A DNA stretch of 64,000 bases from Allobosea sp. Tri-44 (lineage in GTDB: Bacteria; Pseudomonadota; Alphaproteobacteria; Rhizobiales; Beijerinckiaceae): contig NZ_NBDP01000003.1 of NCBI RefSeq assembly GCF_004123845.1, forward strand, positions 496,001 to 560,000, given 5' to 3'. Under the pieces are notes generated by a model. The model was not told the origin of the DNA and did not search any database. It saw nothing but the letters and a program-made list of their open reading frames with translations. Position 1 is the first letter of the stretch, and the number at the start of each line of letters is the position of its first letter. Positions 16,900-26,393 of this stretch are shown one piece after another. Position numbers and translations under genes: made by a program.

Positions 16900-18180
16900 G
16901 TGAAACTCACTCGTCGCACGGTCATCGGCGCCGCCTTCGCAGGCGCCACGGTTCTCTCCTCGCTGCTGCCGGCGGCGGCGCAAGAGACCATCAAGGTCGG
17001 CATCCTGCACTCGCTCTCCGGCACGATGGCGATCTCGGAGACGACGTTGAAAGACGTCATGCTCATGCTCATCGAGGAGCAGAACAAGAAGGGCGGCGTG
17101 CTCGGCAAGAAGCTCGAGGCGGTCGTGGTCGATCCGGCTTCGAACTGGCCGCTCTTCGCCGAGAAGGCGCGCGAGCTGATCGTCAAGGACAAGGTCTCGG
17201 CCGTGTTCGGCTGCTGGACCTCGGTCTCGCGCAAGTCGGTGCTCCCGGTGTTCAAGGAGCTGAACTCGATCCTGTTCTACCCCGTCCAGTACGAGGGCGA
17301 GGAGAGCGAGCGCAACGTGTTCTATACCGGCGCCGCGCCGAACCAGCAGGCGATTCCCGCTGTCGACTACCTCGCCAAGGAGGAGAAGGTCGAGCGCTGG
17401 GTCCTGGCCGGCACCGACTACGTCTATCCGCGCACGACCAACAAGATCCTGGAGGCCTATCTTCTCGCCAAGGGCGTGAAGAAGGAGGACATCCTGATCA
17501 ACTACACGCCGTTCGGCCATTCCGACTGGCAGACCATCGTTTCCGACATCAAGAAGTTCGGCACGGCCGGCAAGAAGACCGCCGTGGTCTCGACCATCAA
17601 CGGCGACGCCAACGTGCCGTTCTACAAGGAGCTCGGCAACCAGGGCATCAAGGCGACCGACATCCCGGTCGTCGCCTTCTCGGTCGGCGAAGAAGAGCTC
17701 GCAGGCATCGACACCAAGCCGCTGCTCGGCCACCTCGCTGCCTGGAACTACTTCCAGTCGGTCAAGACGCCGGAGAACGAGGCCTTCATCAAGCAGTGGA
17801 AGGCCTACAAGAAGAACGAAAAGGCCGTCACCAATGACCCGATGGAAGCCCATGTCATCGGCTTCGCCATGTGGGTGAAGGCGGTCGAGAAGGCCAAGAG
17901 CTTCGATCCCGACAAGGTCATCGACGCGCTGCCCGGCATCGAGGCGCCGAACCTGACCGGCGGGGTCTCGAAGATGCTGCCGAACCACCATATCACCAAG
18001 CCGGTGCTGATCGGCGAGATCAAGGCCGATGGCCAGTTCGACGTCGTGTCGAAGACCGGCCTCGTCGCCGGCGACGCCTGGTCGAAGGAGCTCGACGGCT
18101 CCAAGGACCTGGTCGGCGACTGGGTCGAGAAGAAGTGCGGCAACTTCAACGTCAAGACCGGCAAGTGCGGCGGCGCCTGA
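16900..18180 (+). CDS. urtA: Urea ABC transporter, substrate-binding protein UrtA
   Basis: This 426-residue periplasmic binding protein of the branched-chain amino acid type binds urea for the UrtBCDE importer. It starts with a twin-arginine-like signal (LTRRTVIGAAFAGA) cleaved near AAAQE. The mature part has VGILHSLSGTMAISE and the long FYPVQYEGEE segment that marks UrtA and FmdD-like proteins rather than LivJ. The GTG at 16900 was chosen because the signal peptide begins there; an upstream in-frame ATG at 16717 would place the sigma-54 promoter inside the gene. urtBCDE follow, and two hairpins separate urtA from urtB. Confidence 0.95.
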   Translation: MKLTRRTVIGAAFAGATVLSSLLPAAAQETIKVGILHSLSGTMAISETTLKDVMLMLIEEQNKKGGVLGKKLEAVVVDPASNWPLFAEKARELIVKDKVSAVFGCWTSVSRKSVLPVFKELNSILFYPVQYEGEESERNVFYTGAAPNQQAIPAVDYLAKEEKVERWVLAGTDYVYPRTTNKILEAYLLAKGVKKEDILINYTPFGHSDWQTIVSDIKKFGTAGKKTAVVSTINGDANVPFYKELGNQGIKATDIPVVAFSVGEEELAGIDTKPLLGHLAAWNYFQSVKTPENEAFIKQWKAYKKNEKAVTNDPMEAHVIGFAMWVKAVEKAKSFDPDKVIDALPGIEAPNLTGGVSKMLPNHHITKPVLIGEIKADGQFDVVSKTGLVAGDAWSKELDGSKDLVGDWVEKKCGNFNVKTGKCGGA

Positions 18181-18191
18181 GTTAAGAGGGG

Positions 18192-18267
18192 GAAGGGCGG
18201 CACGGTCGGAAAGCCCGGCCGCCCTTCGAATTGCCTGAGCATGCCGCCGGATCAGCCGGCGGCATGC
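18192..18267 (+). promoter_or_regulatory. Two stem-loops between urtA and urtB
   Basis: The first hairpin pairs GAAGGGCGG (18192-18200) with CCGCCCTTC (18219-18227). The second is a perfect 12-bp stem, GCATGCCGCCGG with CCGGCGGCATGC (18239-18267), around a five-base loop. Neither has a T-tract. Hairpins after a binding-protein gene commonly stabilise its mRNA or trim read-through so that the binding protein is made in excess. Confidence 0.65.
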
Positions 18268-18298
18268 AGGATTGCCGACCAGCCAATCGAAGCGAGCC

Positions 18299-19903
18299 AT
18301 GCGGATCCTCTCCAGCCTCTTGCGCACGCTTGCGCTCGCGATGACGCTTGCGCTCATGCCGGCTCTCGCTTTTGCGCAGCAAGCCGCCGAAGACGCCTTC
18401 GCGCGCCTCAGCGCCGACAGCTTCTCGGACACGGCACGCGCCATCGACATCCTCGTCCAGAGCGCGCATCCGAACGCTGCGGTGATCATCGAGGCGCTCG
18501 CCGATGGCCGGCTGCTCGCCGGCGGCGGCGCGGTCGCGGTGAAGACGAAGGAAGGCGGCTTCCTTGACGCGCGGACCGGGCAGGCGCTTGCCGCCCAGCC
18601 GGCGGGCGCGAGCCCGGTCAGACTCAACAACAATGTGCGGCGCGTGATCCAGGGTGCGCTCGGCGGGCTCGGACTGATCAATCCCGATCCCGGCAAGCGC
18701 GTCGCGGCCGCCGAGGCGGTGTTCCGGGCGCGCGACGTCTCGGTGCTGCCGGTCCTGGAGGCCGCCATCGCCAAGGAAACCAATGACCGGGCGCGGCGCG
18801 CCCTGCGCGAGGCGCAGGCCGCCATCCTGATCGCCAAGACTGATGCCCCGCCCTTCGACCGGATCGCCGCCGTCGACGTACTGCGCGAGCGCGGCGACCA
18901 GGATGCGCTGGCGACGCTGCGCGCCTTGCCGGGCGACGCCTCGCCGGGTTTGAGAGAGGCCCAGGCGCGCGCCATTTCCGAGATCGAGGGCAAGCTCGCT
19001 CTGTGGCGGGCCGGCCAAAACCTCTGGTACGGGCTCTCGCTCGGCTCGGTGCTGCTGCTGGCCGCGATCGGTCTCGCCATCACCTTCGGCGTGATGGGCG
19101 TGATCAACATGGCCCATGGCGAGATGGTCATGCTCGGCGCCTACACCACCTTCATCGTCCAGGAGGTGATCCGGTCGCGCTTCCCCGGGCTGTTCGACTG
19201 GTCGCTGGCGATCGCGATTCCGGCCGCCTTCATCGTCGCCGGCGCGGTCGGCATCGCGATCGAGCGCGGCGTCATCCGCTTCCTCTATGGCCGGCCGCTG
19301 GAGACGCTGCTGGCCACCTGGGGCATCAGCCTGATCCTGCAACAGGCGGTGCGCACCGCGTTTGGCCCCACCAATCGCGAGGTCGGCGCGCCAGCCTTCA
19401 TGTCCGGCGCCTTCGAGCTCGGCGGTCTCGCCATCACCTGGAACCGGCTCTGGATCATCGTCTTCGCGGCCCTCGTCTTCGCGGCGCTGCTGGCGATCCT
19501 CAAGCTGACGCCGATGGGCCTGCAGATGCGGGCCGTCACCCAGAACCGGCGCATGGCTTCGGCGATGGGCATCCGCACCGGCCGGATCGACGCGCTGACC
19601 TTCGGGCTCGGCTCGGGCGTCGCGGGGCTTGCCGGTGTCGCGCTCTCGCAGATCGACAATGTCAGCCCCAATCTCGGCCAGAGCTACATCATCGATAGCT
19701 TCATGGTCGTGGTCTTCGGCGGCGTCGGCAATCTCTGGGGCACGCTGATCAGCGCGATGAGCCTCGGCGTCGCTAACAAGCTGCTCGAACCCTATGCCGG
19801 CGCCGTGCTCGGCAAGATCGCGCTGCTGGTCTTCATCATCCTGTTCATCCAGAAGCGCCCGCGCGGACTGTTCGCGCTGAAGGGCCGGGCGGTGGAAGCA
19901 TGA
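18299..19903 (+). CDS. urtB: Urea ABC transporter, permease UrtB
   Basis: This 534-residue permease begins with a signal peptide (about residues 1-26, ending LAFAQ), followed by a ~210-residue soluble part before the first core membrane helix. That extension is the hallmark that separates UrtB from LivH. The core contains FGVMGVINMAHGEMVMLGAY (about residue 261 on) and the late GGVGNLWGT loop. It forms the inner-membrane channel with UrtC. The ATG at 18299 opens directly on the signal peptide. The stop overlaps the urtC start by four bases. Confidence 0.95.
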   Translation: MRILSSLLRTLALAMTLALMPALAFAQQAAEDAFARLSADSFSDTARAIDILVQSAHPNAAVIIEALADGRLLAGGGAVAVKTKEGGFLDARTGQALAAQPAGASPVRLNNNVRRVIQGALGGLGLINPDPGKRVAAAEAVFRARDVSVLPVLEAAIAKETNDRARRALREAQAAILIAKTDAPPFDRIAAVDVLRERGDQDALATLRALPGDASPGLREAQARAISEIEGKLALWRAGQNLWYGLSLGSVLLLAAIGLAITFGVMGVINMAHGEMVMLGAYTTFIVQEVIRSRFPGLFDWSLAIAIPAAFIVAGAVGIAIERGVIRFLYGRPLETLLATWGISLILQQAVRTAFGPTNREVGAPAFMSGAFELGGLAITWNRLWIIVFAALVFAALLAILKLTPMGLQMRAVTQNRRMASAMGIRTGRIDALTFGLGSGVAGLAGVALSQIDNVSPNLGQSYIIDSFMVVVFGGVGNLWGTLISAMSLGVANKLLEPYAGAVLGKIALLVFIILFIQKRPRGLFALKGRAVEA

Positions 19904-21039
19904 TCACCCGCTTCCTGCTCTCGAACATGGACCGGCGCGGCTTCGTCTTCCTCGCGCTCATCGCCGCGATCGGCCTTTTGGTGCCGCTGGCGAACCTCTT
20001 GCTGCCGGCCGGCTCGCCCTTCCACGTCTCGACCGCGACCATGTCGCTCTGGGGCAAGTATCTTTGCTACGCGCTGCTCGCGATCTCGCTCGACCTGGTC
20101 TGGGGCTATTGCGGCATCCTCTCGCTCGGCCACGGCGCCTTCTTTGCGCTCGGCGGCTATGCGATGGGCATGTACCTGATGCGCCAGATCGGCTCGCGCG
20201 GCGTCTACGGCAATCCGGTGCTGCCCGATTTCATGGTCTTCCTGAACTGGGGGGAATTGCCCTGGTACTGGTACGGCTTCTCGTCGTTTCCGTTCGCGAT
20301 GCTGATGGTGCTGGTGGTCCCTGGCCTGCTCGCCTTCGTCTTCGGCTGGTTCGCCTTCCGCTCGCGCGTCACCGGCGTCTATCTCTCGATCATCACCCAG
20401 GCGCTGACCTATGCGCTGCTGCTCGCCTTCTTCCGCAACGATATGGGTTTCGGCGGCAATAACGGCCTGACCGACTTCAAGGACATTCTCGGCTTCAATG
20501 TGCAGGCGCAGGGCACGCGCGCCGCGCTGTTCGCCATGACCTGCGTGATGCTGATCTCCGGCTTCCTGATCGCCCGCGGCATCGTCTCGTCGAAGCTCGG
20601 CAAGGTGGTGATCGCCATCCGTGACGCTGAATCGCGCACGCGCTTCCTCGGCTACCGGGTCGACCGCTTCAAGCTCTTCGTCTTCACCGTCTCGGCCTGC
20701 ATGGCGGGCGTTGCCGGCGCGCTCTATGTGCCGCAGGTCGGCATCATCAATCCCAGCGAATTTGCCCCGGCGAACTCGATCGAGACCGTGATCTGGGTCG
20801 CGGTTGGCGGGCGCGGCTCGCTGGTCGGCGCGGCGCTCGGCGCCGTCGTGGTCAACTGGGCCAAGACGGTGTTCACCTCCGGCTTCATGGCGCCGTACTG
20901 GCTGTTCGCGCTCGGTGCGCTCTTCGTCTTCGTCACCCTGTTCATGCCCAAGGGCATTTTGGGCACTGCGCAGGGCTGGTGGGAGAGCCGCAAGCGGCCC
21001 GCGCCCGTGCCGGCGCCCGAACCGGCTCCGGCGGAGTAA
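19900..21039 (+). CDS. urtC: Urea ABC transporter, permease UrtC
   Basis: This 379-residue LivM-type permease has about ten membrane helices and the conserved WGYCGILSLGHGAFFALGGY segment. The coupling-helix region AIRDAESRTRFLGY, followed by GRGSLVGA, fits the family. It pairs with UrtB. The C-terminus is proline- and glutamate-rich (PAPVPAPEPAPAE). The ATGA overlap with urtB and the five-base gap to urtD indicate tight translational coupling. Confidence 0.95.
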   Translation: MITRFLLSNMDRRGFVFLALIAAIGLLVPLANLLLPAGSPFHVSTATMSLWGKYLCYALLAISLDLVWGYCGILSLGHGAFFALGGYAMGMYLMRQIGSRGVYGNPVLPDFMVFLNWGELPWYWYGFSSFPFAMLMVLVVPGLLAFVFGWFAFRSRVTGVYLSIITQALTYALLLAFFRNDMGFGGNNGLTDFKDILGFNVQAQGTRAALFAMTCVMLISGFLIARGIVSSKLGKVVIAIRDAESRTRFLGYRVDRFKLFVFTVSACMAGVAGALYVPQVGIINPSEFAPANSIETVIWVAVGGRGSLVGAALGAVVVNWAKTVFTSGFMAPYWLFALGALFVFVTLFMPKGILGTAQGWWESRKRPAPVPAPEPAPAE

Positions 21040-21044
21040 CTGAT

Positions 21045-21809
21045 ATGAATGCTCCTACACCCGGCGCGCTGACCTCCTCTCTCCTCTATCTCGACGGCGT
21101 CAGTGTTTCCTTCGACGGCTTCAAGGCGATCCGCGGCCTGTCGCTGACCATCGAGCCCGGCGAGATGCGCGCCATCATCGGCCCCAACGGCGCCGGCAAG
21201 ACGACGATGATGGACATCATCACCGGCAAAACCCGGCCGGATGAGGGCACGGTGATGTTCGGCGGCTCGGTCGACCTGACGCGGCTCGACGAGGCGGCGA
21301 TCGCCAATCTCGGCATCGGCCGCAAGTTCCAGAAGCCGACCGTGTTCGACTTCCACACGATCGAGGACAACATCCTGCTGGCGCTGAAATCGAAGCGGAG
21401 CGTGCTGAAGACGCTGTTCTGGCAGACCGAAAGCCAGCAGCAGAAGCGCATCGACGAGATCCTCGGCATCATCAAGCTCGCCGACAAGCGCGAGCGGCTC
21501 GCCGGCTCGCTCTCGCATGGCCAGAAGCAATGGCTCGAGATCGGCATGCTGCTGGCGCAGGATCCCAAGCTTCTCCTCGTCGACGAGCCGGCGGCCGGCA
21601 TGACCGACGGCGAGACGGCGCAGACGGCGGTGCTGCTCAAGGAGATCGCAAGGGATCATTCCGTGATCGTTGTCGAGCACGACATGGGCTTCATCCGCGA
21701 ACTCGGCGTGAAGGTGACGGTACTCCACGAGGGCTCGGTATTGGCCGAGGGGCCCCTCGATCAGGTTAGTGCCAATGAGCGAGTCGTCGAAGTCTATCTG
21801 GGGCGCTAA
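21045..21809 (+). CDS. urtD: Urea ABC transporter, ATP-binding protein UrtD
   Basis: This 254-residue ATPase has Walker A GPNGAGKTT (about residues 46-54), the signature LSHGQKQWLEIGML (about 156-169), Walker B LLLVDEP and switch His in VVEHDMGF. LSHGQKQWLEI is characteristic of UrtD within the LivG-like family. It energises urea import together with UrtE. The ATG at 21045 follows urtC by five bases. A palindromic repeat lies between it and urtE. Confidence 0.95.
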   Translation: MNAPTPGALTSSLLYLDGVSVSFDGFKAIRGLSLTIEPGEMRAIIGPNGAGKTTMMDIITGKTRPDEGTVMFGGSVDLTRLDEAAIANLGIGRKFQKPTVFDFHTIEDNILLALKSKRSVLKTLFWQTESQQQKRIDEILGIIKLADKRERLAGSLSHGQKQWLEIGMLLAQDPKLLLVDEPAAGMTDGETAQTAVLLKEIARDHSVIVVEHDMGFIRELGVKVTVLHEGSVLAEGPLDQVSANERVVEVYLGR

Positions 21810-21854
21810 GCATGATGCGGAAACGTAAAAGCCGGTTTTCCGATCAGATCATGC
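21810..21854. repeat. REP-like palindromic element between urtD and urtE
   Basis: GCATGATGCGGAAA on the left and TTTTCCGATCAGATCATGC on the right form an imperfect palindrome around AGCCGG. This type (GCATGAT...ATCATGC with a CGGTTTTCCG core) recurs in many Hyphomicrobiales genomes as a dispersed intergenic repeat. A diverged partial copy lies near 27994-28060. Confidence 0.75.
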
Positions 21855-21870
21855 GGCGGGACAACTGCTC

Positions 21871-22566
21871 ATGCTGACTGTGGACGCCATCGATCTGCAT
21901 TACGGCGCGGCGCAGGCACTGCGCCGTGTCTCGGTCAGCGCCGAGATCGGCAAGGTCACCTGTGTCATGGGCCGCAACGGCGTCGGCAAGACCTCGCTGA
22001 TGCGCGCCATCGTCGGCCAGCAGCCGATCAGCGGCGGCAGAATCAGTTTTGGCGGGCAGGACATCTCTACCTTGCGCACCGAGGACAGGGCGCGCGCCGG
22101 CATCGGCTTCGTGCCGCAGGGCCGCGAGGTCTTCCCGCTGCTCAGCGTCAAGGAGAACCTGGAGACCGGCTTCGCGCCTTTGCCGCGCAAGGAGCGCTAC
22201 ATCCAGGACGAGCTCTTCAACCTATTCCCCGTGCTGAAGTCCATGCTGGGCCGGCGCGGCGGAGACCTCTCGGGCGGTCAGCAACAGCAACTCGCCATAG
22301 CGCGAGCGCTGGTCACCCGACCCAAATTGCTGGTTCTCGACGAGCCGACCGAGGGCATCCAGCCCTCGATCATCAAGGATATCGGCCGCGCCATCGACTA
22401 TCTGCGCCAGCGCGGCGACATGGCGATCGTGCTGGTCGAGCAGTATTTCGACTTCGCCCGCGATCTCGCCGACACGATGTTCGTGATGGACCGCGGCGAG
22501 GTGGTACTGGCCGGGCCGATGGCGGAGCTCGACGGGGCGCAGGTTCAGAGGTTGATTCAGGTGTGA
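21871..22566 (+). CDS. urtE: Urea ABC transporter, ATP-binding protein UrtE
   Basis: This 231-residue LivF-type ATPase has Walker A GRNGVGKTS (about residues 34-42), Q-loop GFVPQGREVFP, signature LSGGQQQQLAIAR (about 133-145), and Walker B LLVLDEPTEGIQPSI. The PTEGIQPSIIKDI continuation is typical of UrtE. It forms a heterodimer with UrtD. It is separated from urtD by a REP-like palindrome. No urease genes are in the window; they may lie elsewhere. Confidence 0.95.
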   Translation: MLTVDAIDLHYGAAQALRRVSVSAEIGKVTCVMGRNGVGKTSLMRAIVGQQPISGGRISFGGQDISTLRTEDRARAGIGFVPQGREVFPLLSVKENLETGFAPLPRKERYIQDELFNLFPVLKSMLGRRGGDLSGGQQQQLAIARALVTRPKLLVLDEPTEGIQPSIIKDIGRAIDYLRQRGDMAIVLVEQYFDFARDLADTMFVMDRGEVVLAGPMAELDGAQVQRLIQV

Positions 22567-22579
22567 GAGCAGCTGCGCC

Positions 22580-22685
22580 GTCATGCTCGGGCTTGACCCG
22601 AGCATCTCAGGCCAGAGGGGACGCCTGATGGCGCCTTCTGGTCCTGAGATTCTCGGGTCTGCGCTTCGCTTCGCCCGAGAATGAC
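22580..22685. repeat. Dispersed palindromic repeat (GTCAT...ATGAC type), copy 1
   Basis: GTCATGCTCGGGCTTGACCCG on one side and CGCTTCGCCCGAGAATGAC on the other close a ~106-bp imperfect palindrome made of two hairpins. Six elements of this architecture occur in the window's intergenic spaces. It follows urtE and precedes the convergent regulator gene, so it could act as a bidirectional terminator. Confidence 0.8.
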
Positions 22686-22731
22686 GGTGCTGGCCCCGTT
22701 GATTAAGAGTCAGCTGCTCGCCAACTCCCCC

Positions 22732-23196
22732 TCAAAACTCCAGCGGCGCGTTGTCGATGACCTCCTTCATCACGAAGAAGGTGCGGGTCTGGCGCACGCC
22801 GGGCAGCGCCAGCAGCGTCTTGGCGTGCAGCTTGTTGAAGTCGGCGAGGTCGCGCACGCGGATCTTGAGGAAATAGTCGAAATCGCCGGCGACGATGTGG
22901 CAGTCGAGCACCACGGGCAACTGCTTCACCGCCTCCTCGAAGGTGCCGAAGCTCTCCGGCGTCGAGCGGTCGAGCACCACGCCGACAATGGCGAGCGTAC
23001 CCTTCTCGACCTTGTGCGGATCGATCTGCGCCCGCACGCCGGTGACATAGCCCTCGGCGAACAGGCGCTGGATGCGGCGATGGCAGGTGGCGGCACTGGT
23101 GTTCACCCGCTTGGCGATCTCGGCATTGCCCATGCGCCCATCGGCCTGCAGCAAACGCAGGATTCTGAGGTCGGTTTTGTCAAGCTCGGCCTCCAT
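22732..23196 (-). CDS. acdR: Lrp/AsnC family regulator, probable AcdR
   Basis: This 154-residue regulator has an N-terminal winged HTH (LDKTDLRILRLLQADGR, then IAKRVNTSAATCHRRIQRL) and a C-terminal RAM/AsnC ligand domain with HIVAGDFDYFLKIRV. It is divergent to acdS across 156 bp, the arrangement of acdR (lrpL), which activates ACC deaminase in Pseudomonas and Mesorhizobium. The name rests on this neighbourhood. The AT-rich intergenic space (23197-23352) must hold its sites, but no clear symmetric box was picked out. Confidence 0.88.
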   Translation of the reverse strand: MEAELDKTDLRILRLLQADGRMGNAEIAKRVNTSAATCHRRIQRLFAEGYVTGVRAQIDPHKVEKGTLAIVGVVLDRSTPESFGTFEEAVKQLPVVLDCHIVAGDFDYFLKIRVRDLADFNKLHAKTLLALPGVRQTRTFFVMKEVIDNAPLEF

Positions 23197-23352
23197 GAAG
23201 GATTCTTCCGTTTTTTGTGCATCTGATGTCGCTCAAAGCTAGCAGATCGCGAGTTATGTGGAAGCGGAAGAAAAAACCAAGTCGAAATTCGGGAGCACCT
23301 TTCAACGGCATTTTGCTAGCGTTTGCGGGTCATTTCGTGAGGAAAATCCGCC

Positions 23353-24363
23353 ATGCTCGCCAAGTTCGAACGCTATCCGCTGACCTTCGGGCCGTCGCCG
23401 ATCGAGAAGCTGCCGCGCCTCTCGGCGCATCTCGGCGGCGCTGTTGAGCTCTATGCCAAGCGCGAGGACTGCAATTCCGGCCTCGCCTTCGGCGGCAACA
23501 AGCTGCGCAAGCTCGAATACATCGTCCCGGACGCGATCGCGTCGGGCGCCGACACGCTGGTCTCGATCGGCGGCGTGCAGTCGAACCACACCCGCATGGT
23601 CGCGGCGACCGCCGCCAAGATCGGCATGAAGTGCCGCCTCGTGCAGGAAAGCTGGGTGCCGCATGAGGACGCGGTCTATGACCGGGTCGGCAATATCCTG
23701 ATGTCGCGGGTGATGGGCGCCCATGTCGAACTGGTCGACGAGGGGTTCGACATCGGCATCCGGGCGAGCTGGGAAAACGCGCTGGCGGACGTCAAGGCCA
23801 AGGGCGGCAAGCCCTATGCGATCCCGGCCGGCGCCTCCGTGCACAAATTCGGCGGGCTCGGCTATGTCGGCTTCGCCGAGGAGGTGAGGGCGCAGGAGGA
23901 AGAGCTCGGCTTCACGTTCGACTACATCGTCGTCTGCACCGTCACCGGCTCGACCCATGCCGGCATGGTCGTCGGCTTCGCCAAGGACGGCCGCCAGCGC
24001 AACGTCATCGGCATCGACGCCTCGTTCACCCCGGCGCAGACCAGGGCGCAGGTGCTGGACATCGCCCAAAAGACCTCCGAGCTCGTCGGCGGCAAGCAGA
24101 TCACGGCCGATGATATCGTGCTGAACGAGGACTACGCCTATCCGGTCTATGGCGTGCCTTCCAAGGAGACGATCGAGGCGATCCGCCTGTCGGCCCGGCT
24201 CGAGGGCATGATGACCGACCCCGTCTATGAGGGGAAATCGATGCAAGGCATGATCGACCTGGTGAAGAAGGGCTTCTTCCCGGCCGGGTCGAAGGTGCTC
24301 TACGCCCATCTTGGCGGCGTGCCGGCGATCAACGGCTACAGCTACACCTTCCGCAACGGTTGA
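23353..24363 (+). CDS. acdS: 1-aminocyclopropane-1-carboxylate (ACC) deaminase
   Basis: This 336-residue PLP enzyme converts ACC, the plant ethylene precursor, to 2-oxobutyrate and ammonia. [11 protein letters not shown] contains the PLP lysine (Lys50), [10 protein letters not shown] is the phosphate/substrate loop, and [17 protein letters not shown] is an ACC-deaminase-specific stretch. Late in the protein, [12 protein letters not shown] and [14 protein letters not shown] keep the Glu and Leu that separate true ACC deaminases from D-cysteine desulfhydrases. The divergent Lrp-type regulator supports the call. The enzyme suggests a plant-associated lifestyle and supplies nitrogen, like the nearby urea transporter. 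Confidence 0.95.
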   Translation: MLAKFERYPLTFGPSPIEKLPRLSAHLGGAVELYAKREDCNSGLAFGGNKLRKLEYIVPDAIASGADTLVSIGGVQSNHTRMVAATAAKIGMKCRLVQESWVPHEDAVYDRVGNILMSRVMGAHVELVDEGFDIGIRASWENALADVKAKGGKPYAIPAGASVHKFGGLGYVGFAEEVRAQEEELGFTFDYIVVCTVTGSTHAGMVVGFAKDGRQRNVIGIDASFTPAQTRAQVLDIAQKTSELVGGKQITADDIVLNEDYAYPVYGVPSKETIEAIRLSARLEGMMTDPVYEGKSMQGMIDLVKKGFFPAGSKVLYAHLGGVPAINGYSYTFRNG

Positions 24364-24368
24364 GCGCC

Positions 24369-24659
24369 ATGGAGGCGCTCGTCCTTTGTGAGATCGCGGC
24401 GGGCCGCGACGATCTGCGCGAGGCCCTGCTCGCGCGCATCGGCCGGCTCGGCTTTGGCGGGCGAGCGAAGCTGAGCTTCGTCGCCCGCGACCGGAATGCG
24501 CCCGGCAACACGCTCCTGGCTGCCGGCTTTCCGACCTGGTCCGGAGCCGAGCGCTTCGCCGCCGATGCCGTCGGCGACGGGCTTGCACCGGCCGCCGTCA
24601 GGCTGCTCGCGCTCGACGCCACCTGGCAGGCCGAACCGCTGCCGCTGATGTTCCCGTGA
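24369..24659 (+). CDS. Hypothetical protein downstream of acdS
   Basis: This 96-residue protein starts [20 protein letters not shown] and contains [20 protein letters not shown]. It has no signal peptide or membrane helix and I recognise no family. It begins six bases after the acdS stop; a TTG at 24360 that overlaps the stop is an alternative start. Codon use is like the neighbours and it fills the gap cleanly, so it is probably real and co-transcribed with acdS. Confidence 0.55.
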   Translation: MEALVLCEIAAGRDDLREALLARIGRLGFGGRAKLSFVARDRNAPGNTLLAAGFPTWSGAERFAADAVGDGLAPAAVRLLALDATWQAEPLPLMFP

Positions 24660-24763
24660 TAGGGCATGGCCGCGCCGACATCGGCGCGGCTTGCCCCTTG
24701 GGCTCCAGCGGGGCATGTAGCGTCGCCAAAGCCGGCTTCCCGCCGGCCGGCAGGAGCGTTGCG

Positions 24764-25750
24764 ATGCAGCTTGGAGTGGTCGGCCTCGGCCGCATGGGAG
24801 CCAATATCGTCCGCCGGCTGCACCGCGCCGGGCACCAATGCGTGGTCTATGACCGCGACCCGAAGCCGGGCGAGGCATTGGCCAAGGACGGCGCCGTCAA
24901 TGTCGGCGATCTCAAGGAGATGGTGGCGAAGCTTCAGGCGCCGCGCGCGATCTGGATCATGCTGCCGGCCGGCGAGATCACCGAGACAACGCTCGCCGAT
25001 CTCGCGGCGATGATGAGCCCTGGCGACACGCTGATCGATGGCGGCAACGCCTTCTGGAAGGACGATGTCCGGCGCGGGCGCGAGCTTGAGGCCAAGGGCC
25101 TGCATTATCTCGACATCGGCACCTCCGGCGGCGTGCACGGGCTGGAGCGTGGTTATTGCCTGATGATCGGCGGCGACAAGGGCGTGTTCGATCGCCTGGA
25201 GCCGATCTTCCGGGCGCTGGCGCCGGGCAAGGGCGGGATCGAGCCGACCAAGCATCGCGACGGCCGCAATCCGACGGCCGAGCAGGGCTATCTGCATTGC
25301 GGCCCGGCCGGCGCCGGCCATTTCGTCAAGATGATCCATAACGGCATCGAATACGGGATGATGCAGGCCTTCGCCGAAGGTTTCGACCTCTTGCGCAACG
25401 CCTCAGCCAAGGACGGTCTGCCGGAGGAATACGGTTTCGACTTCGACGTCGCCGAGATCGCCGAGGTCTGGCGGCGTGGCTCGGTCGTGACCTCCTGGCT
25501 GCTCGACCTCACCGCCGAGGCGCTGGCCGCCGACGAGGAGCTCGGCGCCTATTCCGGCCATGTCTCGGATTCGGGCGAAGGGCGCTGGACGGTGCAGGCC
25601 GCGATCGAGACCGCGACGCCGGCCGAGGTTCTGACCTCCTCGCTCTACACCCGCTTCCGCTCGCGCAAGGACCACACCTTCGCCGAAAAGATCCTCTCCG
25701 CCATGCGCGCCGGCTTCGGCGGCCATGTCGAGCCGAAGAAGCAGGGCTGA
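24764..25750 (+). CDS. gnd: Decarboxylating 6-phosphogluconate dehydrogenase (short, GndA/YqeC-type)
   Basis: This 328-residue enzyme converts 6-phosphogluconate to ribulose-5-phosphate and CO2. It has the Rossmann start [19 protein letters not shown], the substrate-binding [21 protein letters not shown] segment split across residues ~118-138, and the catalytic [19 protein letters not shown] stretch. Its length matches the short, often NAD-preferring bacterial type rather than the ~470-residue E. coli Gnd. An AGGAGCG ribosome site lies before the ATG at 24764. Gluconokinase follows six bases later, so the two genes form a gluconate route. Confidence 0.94.
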   Translation: MQLGVVGLGRMGANIVRRLHRAGHQCVVYDRDPKPGEALAKDGAVNVGDLKEMVAKLQAPRAIWIMLPAGEITETTLADLAAMMSPGDTLIDGGNAFWKDDVRRGRELEAKGLHYLDIGTSGGVHGLERGYCLMIGGDKGVFDRLEPIFRALAPGKGGIEPTKHRDGRNPTAEQGYLHCGPAGAGHFVKMIHNGIEYGMMQAFAEGFDLLRNASAKDGLPEEYGFDFDVAEIAEVWRRGSVVTSWLLDLTAEALAADEELGAYSGHVSDSGEGRWTVQAAIETATPAEVLTSSLYTRFRSRKDHTFAEKILSAMRAGFGGHVEPKKQG

Positions 25751-25755
25751 CGCGG

Positions 25756-26283
25756 ATGGTTTTCGCCAAGGACGCCGGGAAACCGGCGGTGATCGTCGTC
25801 ATGGGCGTGGCAAGCTCGGGCAAGACCTCGCTCGGCGAGCGGCTGGCGGAGCGGCTCGGCTGGCCGTTCCGTGATGCCGACTCGTTCCATCCGCCTGCGA
25901 ACGTCGCGAAGATGTCTGGCGGCATTCCGCTGACCGACGAGGACCGCAAGCCCTGGCTGGCGGCGATCGCGGCCTGGGTCGACGAGCTGCGCACCACCGG
26001 TGGCAATGGCATCGTCACCTGCTCGGCGCTGAAGAAGGCGTATCGCGATGTGATCGTCGGGACCCGGCCCGATGTCGCACTCGTCTATCTCAAGGGCTCG
26101 CGCGAACTGATCGGCCAGCGCATGGCGGCGCGCCAGCACCATTTCATGCCGCCGGCGCTGCTCGACAGCCAGTTCGCAACGCTGGAGGAGCCGGGCGCGG
26201 ACGAGAACCCGCTCGTCGTCCAGGTCGAGGCGAGCAAGGAGGCGATCGTCGAGCAGGTGGTCAAGGAACTGCGGCTCGGCTAG
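25756..26283 (+). CDS. gntK: Gluconokinase
   Basis: This 175-residue kinase phosphorylates D-gluconate to 6-phosphogluconate, the substrate of the gene just upstream. The P-loop is MGVASSGKTSLGERLA, followed by DADSFHPPANVAKMSGGIPL and the CSALKKAYRD motif, all diagnostic for GntK. It is cytoplasmic. The five-base gap from gnd shows one operon. A small palindrome (26316-26331) follows before the altronate dehydratase gene. Confidence 0.95.
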   Translation: MVFAKDAGKPAVIVVMGVASSGKTSLGERLAERLGWPFRDADSFHPPANVAKMSGGIPLTDEDRKPWLAAIAAWVDELRTTGGNGIVTCSALKKAYRDVIVGTRPDVALVYLKGSRELIGQRMAARQHHFMPPALLDSQFATLEEPGADENPLVVQVEASKEAIVEQVVKELRLG

Positions 26284-26315
26284 CCGCCCGGCGCCGGCTG
26301 CAAGCCCGCTCCTAG

Positions 26316-26331
26316 TTTCAACCGATTGAAA
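26316..26331. promoter_or_regulatory. Small palindrome upstream of the altronate dehydratase gene
   Basis: TTTCAA-CCGA-TTGAAA is a perfect six-base inverted repeat with a four-base spacer, 62 bp before the gene start. It has the size of a LacI/GntR-type operator for sugar-acid genes, but no regulator gene is adjacent. Assignment is weak. Confidence 0.35.
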
Positions 26332-26393
26332 AAAGGCCGCAATCGGAGCATTGCTTAGGGGAGGCGGGGGAGCCGCCGTTCCAAGGTATCATC

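Noticed and set aside
16885..19131. Very long minus-strand frame (about 750 codons) opposite urtA and urtB
   Set aside because: It is a shadow of the strongly biased urt genes in GC-rich DNA; its translation has no domain and the plus strand is a textbook transporter operon.
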